Positions 27,501 through 35,523 of a stretch of 64,000 nt of DNA are shown one piece after another. The stretch spans positions 160,079-224,078 of the forward strand of contig NZ_FQZK01000013.1 in NCBI RefSeq assembly GCF_900141985.1. Direction: 5' to 3'. The position numbers and the translations under genes are program-made. This DNA comes from Nocardiopsis flavescens. GTDB taxonomy: Bacteria; Actinomycetota; Actinomycetes; Streptosporangiales; Streptosporangiaceae. Numbering within the stretch: position 1 is the first letter of the stretch; each line of letters starts with the position of its first letter. The notes beneath the pieces were generated by a model. The model saw nothing but the letters and a program-made list of their open reading frames with translations. It was not told the origin of the DNA and searched no databases.

Positions 27501-30300
27501 ACTGGAGGCGACCAGCGGCCACGCCACCTCCAGCCTGGCCGAACTGGCGGCCCTCATCGACGATCCGGCCCGCGGCGCCGCCGCCGGGGAGGCCGGGCCC
27601 GAGGCCGCAGGGGTGGGGCCCTGGGTGCGCGCGTTCGGGCTGGTGCACCGCCCCGCCCCGGCGCCCTCACCGGCACCCGGGGCCGCGACCGCCGCGCACT
27701 GGTCGGTGCACGCGTCCGCCGGGAACGGCTTCGCCGAACGGGTGGGCGCCGAACTGGCCGCCGCGGGCGCGGGGGAGGGGGTCCTGCTCGTGGCCGACCC
27801 CGCCGCGCCGGCGGTCTCCCTGGCCGCCGCCCAGGAGGCGGCAGACCGCGGGGTCCGGCTGGTGGTCCTCCAGTCCTCGCCGCTCGTCTCCGGCCTGGCC
27901 CGCACCCTCCACCTGGAGGCGGGCGTGCCGGTCACGGTGATCGAGGCCGACCCTGGCGGGGACGGGCCGACCGCTGCCGAGGTCGCGGCCGAGGCGGCCG
28001 CCACCACCGCCTACACCGAGGCGGTGTACACGGCACGGGGCCGGACCGTGCCCGCGCTCACCCCCCTGCTCCCGGGGCGGCCCCTGGAGCGGGGCCCCGC
28101 CCCCCTGGGGCCCGGCGACGTCCTCCTGGTCACCGGCGGCGGCAAGGGGATCACCGCCGAATGCGCGCGCGACCTGGCCCTGCGCCACGGAGCGGGGCTG
28201 CTCCTGCTGGGCCGCTCCGACCCCGCGCGGGACCCCGAACTGGCCGCCAACCTGGAGCGCATGGCCGCCTCCGGGGTCCGGTACCGGTACGAGGCGGCGG
28301 ACGCCGCCGACCCCGCCCGGGTCCGCGCAGCCGTCGGGCGCGCCGCGGACCTGGGCCCGGTCACCGCGGTGCTCCACGGCGCCGGGTACAACCGGCCCGC
28401 GCCCCTGGGCTCGCTCACCGGCGCCGACCTGGCCGCGGCCGCGGCGCCCAAGGTCGACGGCCTGTACGCGGTCCTGGCGGCGGTGGACCCCGCGCGCCTG
28501 CGCCTGCTGATCACCTTCGGGAGCGTCATCGGACGGGCGGGCCTGCGGGGCGAGGCCCACTACGCAGCCGCCAACGACCGGATGACCGCCCTGGCCGTGG
28601 AATACGGCCGAGACCACCCGCACACCAGGGTCCTGGCCCTCGAATGGTCCGTCTGGTCGGGGGCGGGCATGGGCGAGCGCATGGGCGTCGTCGAGAGCCT
28701 GATGGCCGCGGGGGTCACCCCGATCTCCGTCGACGAGGGACTGGAGGTCCTGCACGACCTGCTCGCCGACCCGTCCGCCGGGCCGGTCGCGGTGGTGTGC
28801 GGGCGCATGGGCGACCCGCCGACACTGCCCGCCCCCGACCCCCTCCCGCTGGGCAGGTTCCTGGACCGGGTCCGGGTCCACTGCGCCGGGACGGAGCTGG
28901 TCACCGAGACGGAGCTGTCCGCCGTCGGGGACCCCTACCTGGAGGACCACCTCCTCGACGGCGACATGCTGGTTCCCGCGGTCATCGGGATGGAGGCCAT
29001 GGCCCAGGTCGGCGGCGCGATCGCCGGCTTCACCGACGCCCCCCTCTTCGAGGACGTGGAGTTCCTCCGGCCCATCTCCGTCTCCCCCGGGGGGACCTGT
29101 GTGATCCGGGTGGCGGCCCTGGTCCGCGACGCCGACACGGTGGACGTGGTCGTGCGCACCGCGGAGACCGGGTTCGCCGCGGACCACTTCCGCGCGGTGC
29201 TGCGGCGCCGCCCCGCCGGCCCCGCCGCCCGACCCGAGGTGCCCGCGGCGGAGGCGCCGCGGATCCCCCTGGACCCCACCTCTGAGCTCTACGGGGGCCT
29301 GTTCTTCCAGGGGAAGCGGTTCCAGCGGCTGGCGGGCTACCGGAGGGTGAGCGCCCGCCACACCGTCGCCGAGGTCTGCGCCGACACGGGCGGGGCCCTG
29401 TGGTTCGCCCCCTACCTGCCCCAGTCCCTGGTGCTCGGCGACCCCGGCGTCCGCGACACCGCCATGCACGCGCTCCAGGCCGGGGTGCCGGACGCGGTCC
29501 TGCTGCCGGAGCGGGTCGACCGGCTGCTGACCGCCCGGCCCGGGCACGCGGGCCCGTTCCTGCTGGCGGCGCGGGAGCGCTTCCGCGACGGCGACGCGCA
29601 CGTCTACGACGTGGAGCTGACCGGTCCCGACGGCCTCGTCGCCGAGCGCTGGGAGGGCCTGCGCCTGCGGGCGGTGCGCTCCCGGGGCACCGCCTCCCCC
29701 TGGCCCGCCCCGCTGCTGGGACCCCACCTGGAGCGGTCGCTGCCCCGGTTCCTGGGGGAGGGGGCCGCGGTGGCGGTCGAGCCCGAGGCGGACCGGGACC
29801 GCGAGCGGGCGTCCGCCGCCGCCCTGCGGCGCTGCCTCGGCCGGGACGCGACCGTGCGCCGCCGGCCGGACGGCCGGCCCGAGGCGGACGGCGCCCACGT
29901 CTCCGTCGCGCACGGTGCCGGGGCGGTCCTGGCGGTCTCCGGTGACGCTCCGGTCGGCTGCGACGTCGAGGAGGCGGTCCACCGGTCCCGCGACGCCTGG
30001 GCCGACCTCCTGGGCCCCCAGGCGCTCGCCGCCGCGGACCTCGCCGCCCGGGAGTCGGGTGAGGACGCCGACACCTCGGCCACCCGGGTCTGGACCGTGC
30101 TGGAGTGCCTGCGCAAACTCGGCACCGCCGCCCGCGGTGTGGTGCTGGAGCGGGTCCACCCCGGCGGCTGGGCCGTGTTCACGTCGGGGGCGGTCACCGT
30201 CGCCACCCTCGCCGTGGCCCTCGCGGGCCGCGACGCACCCGCGGTCGTCGCGGTCGGCCGCGTCCCGGCGACCGCCCCACGGAAGGAGCAGGAGCGATGA
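24556..30300 (+). CDS. pksE: Enediyne iterative type I polyketide synthase (PksE)
   Basis: 1914 residues, the usual size of enediyne PKSs. KS (1-450): active-site Cys211 in VDGACASS, His344 in HGTGT and His380 in NIGHTK. AT region (about 560-900): Ser646 in GHSLGE. ACP (about 935-1010): LHLSSITVGQIA, likely pantetheinylated at Ser964. KR (about 1185-1400): VTGGGKGITAEC cofactor loop, Ser1323 and Tyr1336. DH (about 1450-1700): His1465 in DHLLDGDMLVPAV. C-terminal PPTase (about 1770-1914): GCDVE with Asp1803 and Glu1805, then Glu1850 and Lys1854. The KS-AT-ACP-KR-DH-PPTase order and the KR motif are specific to this family, which builds a linear polyene from acetate units as enediyne core precursor. 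ATG after GGAGGCAGC. Four-base overlap with the thioesterase gene. Confidence 0.97.
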   Translation: MDRIAITGMACRFPDADTPEQLWENVLAGRRAFRRIPAERLSLDDYWSADPTDTDRFHSDRAAVLRGFEFDRAAYRVAGSTYRSTDTTHWLALDTAARALADAGFPDGEGLPRATTGVVLGNTLTGEFSRANSLRLRWPYVRRTLADTLRRRGWDDSEIAPLLSEAEHTYKQPLAAPDEDTLAGGLSNTIAGRVCNHFDLRGGGHTVDGACASSLLSVVTAARALAAGDLDVALAGGVDLSLDPFELVGFARTGALTTGEMRVYDRDSSGFWPGEGAGVVVLMRERDALAAGARVYALVTGWAVSSDGAGGITRPEREGHRVAVERAYARAGHSAAEVGYFEGHGTGTALGDATEIAALSAARGPGAPAALGSVKANIGHTKAAAGAAGLIKAALAVHHRTIPPGTAQHVPHPLLTRPDAVLRVPSRAEPWPWEGPARAGVSAMGFGGINTHIALQECGSAPRSGVDARTRRLVAGRQDAELLIARAPDTDALRSVLHSWAALLPGLSYAELTDFAAEAAASPGTGPVRCAVVAADPRAAERAVRALLSRVDAGDTEVLSPEQGIFLSRRPGSPRVTLLLPGQGTGAGTDGALRRRFPASFAAPGDGGGDPVATENAQPRIVAGSLAALRILEDVGVTARTAVGHSLGELTALHWAGALDEDSLLAVVRARGAIMAEAGHTGGAMLHIAADAAHAARLAEADPEPRIVVAAHNGPGQTVVSGPAQAVARVRDRARAQGLDTVPLPVSHAFHSPLVAPAVPALRRVLDGVAFAPPARRVVSTVSGRHLDPGTRLPDLLCEQVVRPVLFLEAVAAAAADTDLFLEAGPGGVLARAASRIAPDVPALSVDTDTPTLAPFLKALGAAFALGAPVDARGLFEGRLTRPLPAAGGFLANPCEAVPAGPPGTGRERAAPTAEAGGPAAPPTGAQGEDTLALLRRRVAERVELPQETVTEHTRPLDELHLSSITVGQIANEVARAVGRPPLEATSGHATSSLAELAALIDDPARGAAAGEAGPEAAGVGPWVRAFGLVHRPAPAPSPAPGAATAAHWSVHASAGNGFAERVGAELAAAGAGEGVLLVADPAAPAVSLAAAQEAADRGVRLVVLQSSPLVSGLARTLHLEAGVPVTVIEADPGGDGPTAAEVAAEAAATTAYTEAVYTARGRTVPALTPLLPGRPLERGPAPLGPGDVLLVTGGGKGITAECARDLALRHGAGLLLLGRSDPARDPELAANLERMAASGVRYRYEAADAADPARVRAAVGRAADLGPVTAVLHGAGYNRPAPLGSLTGADLAAAAAPKVDGLYAVLAAVDPARLRLLITFGSVIGRAGLRGEAHYAAANDRMTALAVEYGRDHPHTRVLALEWSVWSGAGMGERMGVVESLMAAGVTPISVDEGLEVLHDLLADPSAGPVAVVCGRMGDPPTLPAPDPLPLGRFLDRVRVHCAGTELVTETELSAVGDPYLEDHLLDGDMLVPAVIGMEAMAQVGGAIAGFTDAPLFEDVEFLRPISVSPGGTCVIRVAALVRDADTVDVVVRTAETGFAADHFRAVLRRRPAGPAARPEVPAAEAPRIPLDPTSELYGGLFFQGKRFQRLAGYRRVSARHTVAEVCADTGGALWFAPYLPQSLVLGDPGVRDTAMHALQAGVPDAVLLPERVDRLLTARPGHAGPFLLAARERFRDGDAHVYDVELTGPDGLVAERWEGLRLRAVRSRGTASPWPAPLLGPHLERSLPRFLGEGAAVAVEPEADRDRERASAAALRRCLGRDATVRRRPDGRPEADGAHVSVAHGAGAVLAVSGDAPVGCDVEEAVHRSRDAWADLLGPQALAAADLAARESGEDADTSATRVWTVLECLRKLGTAARGVVLERVHPGGWAVFTSGAVTVATLAVALAGRDAPAVVAVGRVPATAPRKEQER

Positions 30301-30740
30301 CCGGTCACTACGAGATCCGCCACACGGTCGGCCTGGAGGAGACCAACCTGGTCGGCAACGTCTACTACGCGCACTACCTGCGCTGGCAGGGGCGCTGCCG
30401 GGAGATGTTCCTGCGCGACCGCGCCCCCTCGGTCCTGGACGACCTGCGCGGGGACCTCAAGCTCTTCACACTCCGCGTGGACTGCGACTACCTGGCCGAG
30501 ACCACCGCCTTCGACGTGCTGTCCATCAGGATGCGGCTGGAGGACCTCACCCAGACCCAGATCGGCTTCTCCTTCGACTACGTGCGGCTGGAGGAGGACG
30601 GGAGGGAGACGCGCGTCGCGCGCGGGACCCAGCGGGTCGTGTGCATGCGCGGCCACGGCCGGGACGTGGTCCCGGCCAGGGTGCCCGAGGCGCTGCGGGC
30701 GGCCCTGGCACCGTTCTCCCCGGTCCGGGCGGTGGTCTGA
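30297..30740 (+). CDS. Enediyne thioesterase (TEBC, E10-type hotdog fold)
   Basis: 147 residues. The N-terminal motif LEETNLVGNVYYAHYLRWQGRCREMFL is close to invariant in enediyne thioesterases of the CalE7/SgcE10/DynE7 group. These hotdog-fold enzymes lack the usual acidic catalytic residue of 4-hydroxybenzoyl-CoA thioesterases. They release the nascent polyene from the PksE carrier domain, which after decarboxylation can give a conjugated heptaene-type product. Its ATG overlaps the PksE stop (ATGA) and its own stop overlaps the next start (TGATG), so the three genes are translationally coupled. Together with PksE it is the diagnostic pair for an enediyne locus. Confidence 0.97.
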   Translation: MTGHYEIRHTVGLEETNLVGNVYYAHYLRWQGRCREMFLRDRAPSVLDDLRGDLKLFTLRVDCDYLAETTAFDVLSIRMRLEDLTQTQIGFSFDYVRLEEDGRETRVARGTQRVVCMRGHGRDVVPARVPEALRAALAPFSPVRAVV

Positions 30741-31345
30741 TGGCCGACCTGCGCTCGGTGATGGCGCGCTTCCCCACCGGGGTGGCCGTGCTCACGACGG
30801 GGGGACCGAGCCCCCACGGGATGACCGCGAACTCCTTCACCTCCGTGTCCCTGGCGCCCCCGCTGGTCCTGTGCTGTGTGGCGCTGACCGCGCGGCTGCA
30901 CGCCGCGGTGGGAGCCGCGGGCGCCTTCGGGGTCTCCCTGCTCGGGGCCGAGCAGGCGGTCCTGGCCGCCCACTTCGCCGACCGGTCCCGCCCCTCGGGC
31001 GCACCCCAGTTCGCCCCGTGCGACTGGAGTCCGGGTCCCCGGACGGGAGCGCCCCTGCTGGCCGGGGCCCGGGGCTGGCTGGAGTGCGCGGTCCGGGACG
31101 TCCACCGAGCCGGGGATCACTCCATCGTGGTCGGCGAGGTGCTCAGCGCGGTCCCGGGCGGGGACGGCGCCCCCCTCGTCTTCGTGGACGGGGCCTTCTC
31201 CGTCCCGGGGACGGTCTCCGGGAGCCGTGCGCGCGAGAGCTCCACCGACGCCCCGGCGCGCTCCGGCGAGTCCCCGGCACCCACCATCAGGGCGGGCAGC
31301 ACCGATTCGAAGCAGTCGTCCGCGTCGTACGGGGCCACCAGGTAG
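30740..31345 (+). CDS. Flavin reductase of the enediyne E6 type
   Basis: 201 residues. Residues 1-155 match the NADH:flavin reductase (HpaC/SgcE6-like) split-barrel family: RSVMARFPTGVAVLTT, MTANSFTSVSLAPPLVLCCV with the flavin-phosphate-binding T-x-N-S-F-x-S-V-S, FGVSLLGAEQAVLAAHFA and a final LVFVDGAFSVPG. It would supply reduced FAD or FMN to a flavin-dependent monooxygenase. No such monooxygenase gene is present in the window. The last ~45 residues are Ser/Ala-rich, unlike the family, and are encoded by DNA antisense to the TetR gene, so the natural end may have been near 31210. ATG at 30740 within TGATG. Confidence 0.88.
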   Translation: MADLRSVMARFPTGVAVLTTGGPSPHGMTANSFTSVSLAPPLVLCCVALTARLHAAVGAAGAFGVSLLGAEQAVLAAHFADRSRPSGAPQFAPCDWSPGPRTGAPLLAGARGWLECAVRDVHRAGDHSIVVGEVLSAVPGGDGAPLVFVDGAFSVPGTVSGSRARESSTDAPARSGESPAPTIRAGSTDSKQSSASYGATR

Positions 31346-31857
31346 GCGCCCAGCTCCAGGGACACCACCCCGTGCACCCCCGTCCACATGCGGTGGGCGA
31401 CTGCGACCGGGTCCCCGGAGGTGAAGCGCCCGGCGCGCATGCACCGCTCGGTGCAGGCGACGACCGGCGCCAGGGTGTACCGCCCGTGCTGGCGGTCCTC
31501 CTCGGTCAGGGAGAAGCCCGCCAGGCCGGAGGAGCCGAACATCACCGCGTAGACGTGCGGTGCGGCCACGGCCCCCGCCCGGTAGGCCCGGCCGTACAGG
31601 GCCAGGTCCGCCACCGGGTCGGGGGAGGGGACCACCCGGGAGAACCGCGTGTGCAGCCGTGCGAAGCCCTCGTGCACCAGCGCCCGCACCAGGCCGGTCA
31701 TACCGCCGAAGTTCGTGTAGACCGCCATGGTGGAGCAGCCCGTCTCCCGGGCCAGCCTCCGGGTGGTCAGAGCGGCGGGGCCCTCGGTGGAGAGGACGCG
31801 CGCGGCGGCTTCGAGCAGTGAGGGGCCGGTCCGGGGCGCGGCCCTGCGGGGGCTCAC
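31117..31857 (-). CDS. TetR-family transcriptional regulator
   Basis: 246 residues from a GTG that overlaps the UnbL stop codon (GTGA). The HTH at about 12-58 reads SLLEAAARVLSTEGPAALTTRRLARETGCSTMAVYTNFGG, a normal TetR DNA-binding domain. The C-terminal ligand domain contains VHEGFARLHTRF, HVYAVMFGSSG and HRMWTGVHGVVSLELG, the TetR_C_13/WHG-like pattern. The last ~50 residues (after VGAGDSPERAG) are low in complexity and antisense to the flavin reductase gene, so the two genes overlap tail to tail by 229 bases. As the last gene of the araC-unbL-tetR operon it is a likely local repressor of the enediyne genes. Confidence 0.88.
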   Translation of the reverse strand: MSPRRAAPRTGPSLLEAAARVLSTEGPAALTTRRLARETGCSTMAVYTNFGGMTGLVRALVHEGFARLHTRFSRVVPSPDPVADLALYGRAYRAGAVAAPHVYAVMFGSSGLAGFSLTEEDRQHGRYTLAPVVACTERCMRAGRFTSGDPVAVAHRMWTGVHGVVSLELGAYLVAPYDADDCFESVLPALMVGAGDSPERAGASVELSRARLPETVPGTEKAPSTKTRGAPSPPGTALSTSPTTME

Positions 31858-32810
31858 GCGCCCCACCGTTCCGCCAGCCGGCTCCGCCACACCTCGTACG
31901 CGGGAACCCGCCCGGCCTCGGCCGGGGAGGGCCGCGTCTCCCGAGCGGCGCGGGCGGCCTCCGCGGCGGTCCCGCCGAACAGCACGCCGGCGGCCTCCTC
32001 CACGTGCGGTACCAGAAGGCCCGCGCGCAGCCGGGCCTCGGCGGCGAACGCGGCGCCCTGGGCCAGCCGCGGGCGGTGGGCCCCGGCGCGCCCGCACAGG
32101 CGCTCCAGCCCGGACCGGTCGCAGCCCCCGGCGTAGACCGCGGCCAGGCCCACCCCGCCGTACAGGTCGGCGCGGCGCTCCTCGGGGAAGGAGTCGACGA
32201 GGTCCGCGACCAGGTCGCCGTCGGCGCAGGCGACGAACCACAGGGCGCGCCCCACCCCCTGGTCCACGGCGCGGGGCGCGTACCCGGGGTCGCCCGACCA
32301 CCGCGACGGACGGCCGTCCAGGGCCCGGCGCCGGACGAAGCGCTCCGTCCGGAAGTACGCCTGGTGGAAGCCGTAGCCGTCGAGGACCAGCCACCGCAGC
32401 AGGGGGTCGAGGGTGTGGACGGCCGGCCACAGCGGTCGCGGCAGGCGGGCCAGGGCCCAGCCCACGCCGACGTGCGCCATGTACAGGTGCGGCTCGCCCG
32501 GCCCGGCCATGTACGCCCGGACCAGCCCGCCGCGCGGGCTCAGGCCGTCCAGCACGGTGAACGCCATGGCCGCGCCCTCGTGGGCGAACCCGCGGAAGCG
32601 CGCGGGGGCCGCGTCCAGCAGCGGGCCGGTGCGCTCCGGGCTCGCGGTCTGGGCCGCGTGCCCGTACCCCGCGAGGAAGTAGTGGCCGACGGTCTCGATG
32701 AGCGTGCGGGCCCGCGGGTCCCCGGAGTGGAAACCGCGTGTCTCGACGAGGGTCTGTTCCGTGCCGGGGGTGAGGATCCGGCGGCGCAGCGTCGCGAGGG
32801 ACGTGGACAC
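31854..32810 (-). CDS. unbL: Enediyne biosynthesis protein UnbL/E3 (DUF1702)
   Basis: 318 residues. Strong family hallmarks: TLRRRILTPGTEQTLVETRGF at the start, FRGFAHEGAAMAFTVLD in the first third, and DPLLRWLVLDGYGFHQAYF in the middle. DUF1702/UnbL proteins are among the five genes always found in enediyne warhead cassettes, and their reaction is unknown. The GTG at 32810 follows AGGGAG. In known clusters unbL is normally upstream of unbV, unbU and pksE on one strand. Here it is on the opposite strand, sandwiched between an AraC and a TetR regulator gene, 20 bases after the former and overlapping the latter by four bases. Confidence 0.92.
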   Translation of the reverse strand: MSTSLATLRRRILTPGTEQTLVETRGFHSGDPRARTLIETVGHYFLAGYGHAAQTASPERTGPLLDAAPARFRGFAHEGAAMAFTVLDGLSPRGGLVRAYMAGPGEPHLYMAHVGVGWALARLPRPLWPAVHTLDPLLRWLVLDGYGFHQAYFRTERFVRRRALDGRPSRWSGDPGYAPRAVDQGVGRALWFVACADGDLVADLVDSFPEERRADLYGGVGLAAVYAGGCDRSGLERLCGRAGAHRPRLAQGAAFAAEARLRAGLLVPHVEEAAGVLFGGTAAEAARAARETRPSPAEAGRVPAYEVWRSRLAERWGA

Positions 32811-32830
32811 GATGACTCCCTGAGTGAGGG

Positions 32831-33628
32831 TCAGCCGCAGGCCAAGGAGGCGCGGGCGGCGGCGGGTGCGGGGGCGAGGGTGACGGCGAGCGGCACGTCG
32901 GTCGCCTTCATACGGCGCATGGACAGCCGTGTCCACGTGTTCGTGTCCCGCCTGACCGTCACCCGCCGGGGCAGGGAGCCGATCATCGCCTCGCCGCCGG
33001 TCACCGTGCCGTTCCGCACGGCCAGGGCGACCAGGCTCCACTCGCCCGGCGGTGTCCCGTCGACGGCGAAGGGCATGCGCTCGGCGGTCGGGAGTACGCG
33101 GTAGGCGACCGGCCGGCCCTGGGGGACGTCCGCCGCGTAGACGCCGACCAGGACCTGGCCGTCGGGGACCGGCCGGGGGAACTCGATCAGGCCGCGCACG
33201 CACCCGGTGCCGGGGGCCGTCGTGCGGGGGGCCGACGCGTGCAGGCCGGCCAGCTCCACCGGCCGGGGCATGCGTGTGAAGTCCTTGGAGGCGGCGACCA
33301 TCAGGCGGCCCACCTGCGGCTTGCGGTACTCCCGGGGCGACATGCCCACCAGCCGGGTGAACCTGCTGGTGAAGGTGCCCACGCTGCTGTACCCCACGCT
33401 GTGGACGATGTCGCAGATGTTCATCGAGGACTCGACCAGGAGGCGTTTGGCCTCGAACATGCGCACCGCGCCCAGATATCTGCCCGGCGAGATGCCGATG
33501 TCCTGGGCGAAGAGCCTGGAGAAGTGGAAAGGGCTTACAAACACTTCGGATGAGATATCGCTCAGCGTGATCGGTTCCGTGTAGTTCCGGTGTATGAAAG
33601 AAACCGCCTGACGGACCGATTCGCGCAT
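32831..33628 (-). CDS. AraC-family regulator with C-terminal effector-type domain (copy 1)
   Basis: 265 residues. The DNA-binding domain is N-terminal, the reverse of classical AraC: ITLSDISSEVFVSPFHFSRLFAQ is the first HTH and ICDIVHSVGYSSVGTFTSRFTRLVGMSPREYR the second, typical of the family. Residues 120-265 form a beta-rich domain containing LVGVYAADVPQGRPVAYRVL and GEWSLVALAV. The same arrangement and phrases occur in the second AraC protein of the locus (38554-39375), so the two are paralogues. AGGAGCGAAC precedes the ATG. First gene of the araC-unbL-tetR operon and divergent from the 34152 operon, which it may control. Confidence 0.9.
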   Translation of the reverse strand: MRESVRQAVSFIHRNYTEPITLSDISSEVFVSPFHFSRLFAQDIGISPGRYLGAVRMFEAKRLLVESSMNICDIVHSVGYSSVGTFTSRFTRLVGMSPREYRKPQVGRLMVAASKDFTRMPRPVELAGLHASAPRTTAPGTGCVRGLIEFPRPVPDGQVLVGVYAADVPQGRPVAYRVLPTAERMPFAVDGTPPGEWSLVALAVRNGTVTGGEAMIGSLPRRVTVRRDTNTWTRLSMRRMKATDVPLAVTLAPAPAAARASLACG

Positions 33629-34151
33629 GTTCGCTCCTAGGGACTCTACGGCAGGGGGATGTCGTTGTGTTCGCCGGTGCGCCGCATGTTCTCGTGTACC
33701 CGCTCATCCTGCACGACGATTCAACTTTGGACGTCTCCTGTATTGCTGTTCGCAGATGAGCAAATGATGAGAGCAGGGGCCGGGAATGTTCGGTTCTCGA
33801 CGCTGTCCGAGTACTCCCCGCGGCCTGTGCCGCAAGGCTTCCGGTTCCGGAAAAAGGGGGCTCGGGGTCCTGTCGTCCGTGGTCCGAGGCCCTTCCGTGT
33901 GAGGGTTCTCCGGCTTTTGTGAAACCAGGGGCGCCAGTGACTCTCCTGTGCTTTCGCGCCGTCACTCCTCGTTGCTCTCCATTTTGCTCCGGTTCTTGGG
34001 GGCCGTTCGGGGCATCGGGGTTGCGCGGAAAAGGCGGATATGTTATCGGGGGCGTGTGGGCCAGCAATGCACGAGAAGGAATTCGTTGGGGTCTCGCCCT
34101 AAGGTGGTGCTCATAATCCCGGTGCCCATTACCTGGTTAAGGAGAGATCAG
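33629..34151. promoter_or_regulatory. Divergent regulatory region, lower GC than its surroundings
   Basis: 523 bp between the divergent araC-unbL-tetR and 34152-38540 operons. Its base composition is visibly less GC-rich than the genes on either side. CATAAT at 34112-34117 is a reasonable -10 box 35 bases before the 34152 ATG. A short direct repeat (ATGAGCAAATGATGAG near 33756) lies toward the araC side. The frame of the 34152 gene stays open upstream to 33948, but that extension lacks coding character. Confidence 0.5.
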
Positions 34152-35459
34152 ATGGCGATCGACCTGGCGCACAAACAGCCGCCGCCGGACCCCGCGGACG
34201 CCGAACACCGGGCGGGACCGGCCGGCCTGCCTCCCCTGACCGAGCTGGCCAGCGAGCAGCGCGACGCGCTCAACTTCTCCTACCGCACGACCCTGAGCAT
34301 GGACCCCCGCCTGGTGGCCGGCGACCCGGCGGCCTGGCAGAGCGACTTCGGCTACGCGCTCAACAAGGCGGCCGTCCGCCTGGACACGCGCACCGACGAG
34401 GAACTCGCCCGCGACGCCCTGTCCCACCCCGACCCGGTGGCCAGGGAGCAGGCGGTCTTCGAGTACGCCGACCGGGACCCCGCCGACGTGTTCGAGGTGC
34501 TCGAGCGGGTCGTGCGCACAGAGAAGGACCGGGAGATCCGCTGGGACACCCTGTGGGCCATCGAGAAGCTGGGCGGCCCCCACGCGATGAGCACCCTGTC
34601 CCGCTTCCTGGACGACCCCGACCCCGAGATCGCCGAGTGGTCGAAGCTGTTCCTGAGCGAGCTGCGCACCGGCGACCCCGCCTTCGACTCCCGGGAGGCC
34701 GTCTTCACCGAGGGGCGCACCTTCGACGAGACGATCTACCTCCTCATCCACTGCGACCTGTACATCCGCCTGGACGACACCAACCGCCACTGGGGCAAGC
34801 TCTCCCTGGGGCCCCGCGGCCTGGCCCGGGTGTACGGCCAGGCCCACGCCTGCCCCAACGTCGCCACCCGGGAGCGGCAGCTGCTGATGGCCAAGACCAT
34901 CGACGGGCTGTACGAGGACGGCACCCGGCACATGGACAACTACCTGTTCCGCGGGTTCACCGACCGCACCCGTGCCGACCGGGGCAACTTCTACTTCGAG
35001 TCGAACGTCCCCCGGACCTTCTACCACTCCGGCCGTGCCGCCGACCCGTCGCGGGGCACCCGGCAGACCGACATCGGCTTCGCCCGCTTCGGCACCTGGT
35101 TCCTGGACCCCGACATCCAGGTCCGCGGCGAGGCCGCCATCCGCTACGTCCGCGGGCGCTTCCAGGGCTGGGGCTACACCGACGTCGAGAACATGGTCGG
35201 CAAGGACATCACCGAGATGCTCGCCTCCGGCAACGGAATCCTGTCCACCCTCCACGACCCCGAGGTCGGGCCCAAGACCAACGTGTTCATTCTCGGCACC
35301 TTCAAGGGCAAGCTCAACGACTGGGACGGCGACGGCCGGATCGACCTCAACTCCCGCGACGTGTACAGCACGGTGGACGGTGAGCTCGACAGCGACCAGG
35401 ACGGCGTCCCCGACGAGCCCGGCCGCACCTGCTCCGACCACCGCCCCGGCCGTGTCTGA
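34152..35459 (+). CDS. Unrecognised protein with HEAT-like repeats and Asp-rich calcium-binding-like loops
   Basis: 435 residues. I do not recognise the family as a whole. Residues 70-165 look like two to three HEAT/PBS-lyase-type repeats (ARDALSHPDPVAREQAVFEY, DREIRWDTLWAIEKLG, TLSRFLDDPDPEIAEWSKLF). Residues 185-375 are a novel-looking globular region with many aromatics (TFDETIYLLIHCDLYIRL, FRGFTDRTRADRGNFYFES). The end contains DWDGDGRIDLNSRD and DSDQDGVPDEPG, which resemble EF-hand or thrombospondin-type calcium loops. There is no signal peptide. AAGGAGA precedes the ATG. It heads a four-gene plus-strand operon. A scaffold or cargo-binding role is possible but unsupported. Confidence 0.75.
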   Translation: MAIDLAHKQPPPDPADAEHRAGPAGLPPLTELASEQRDALNFSYRTTLSMDPRLVAGDPAAWQSDFGYALNKAAVRLDTRTDEELARDALSHPDPVAREQAVFEYADRDPADVFEVLERVVRTEKDREIRWDTLWAIEKLGGPHAMSTLSRFLDDPDPEIAEWSKLFLSELRTGDPAFDSREAVFTEGRTFDETIYLLIHCDLYIRLDDTNRHWGKLSLGPRGLARVYGQAHACPNVATRERQLLMAKTIDGLYEDGTRHMDNYLFRGFTDRTRADRGNFYFESNVPRTFYHSGRAADPSRGTRQTDIGFARFGTWFLDPDIQVRGEAAIRYVRGRFQGWGYTDVENMVGKDITEMLASGNGILSTLHDPEVGPKTNVFILGTFKGKLNDWDGDGRIDLNSRDVYSTVDGELDSDQDGVPDEPGRTCSDHRPGRV

Positions 35460-35523
35460 CGGTCTCCGCGGGCCCGGAGGCCCGGGCCGCCGCGTACTCC
35501 CAGAGGAAAGGTGAGGAAAGCCC

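Noticed and set aside
24133..27648. Open minus-strand frame continuing upstream of the lipoprotein gene through the pksE KS and AT region
   Set aside because: The upstream part is antisense to pksE. The lipoprotein signal peptide and lipobox fix the start at 24132.
33948..34151. N-terminal extension of the HEAT-like protein by 68 codons
   Set aside because: The extension lacks coding character and a ribosome-binding site, while AAGGAGA sits just before the ATG at 34152.
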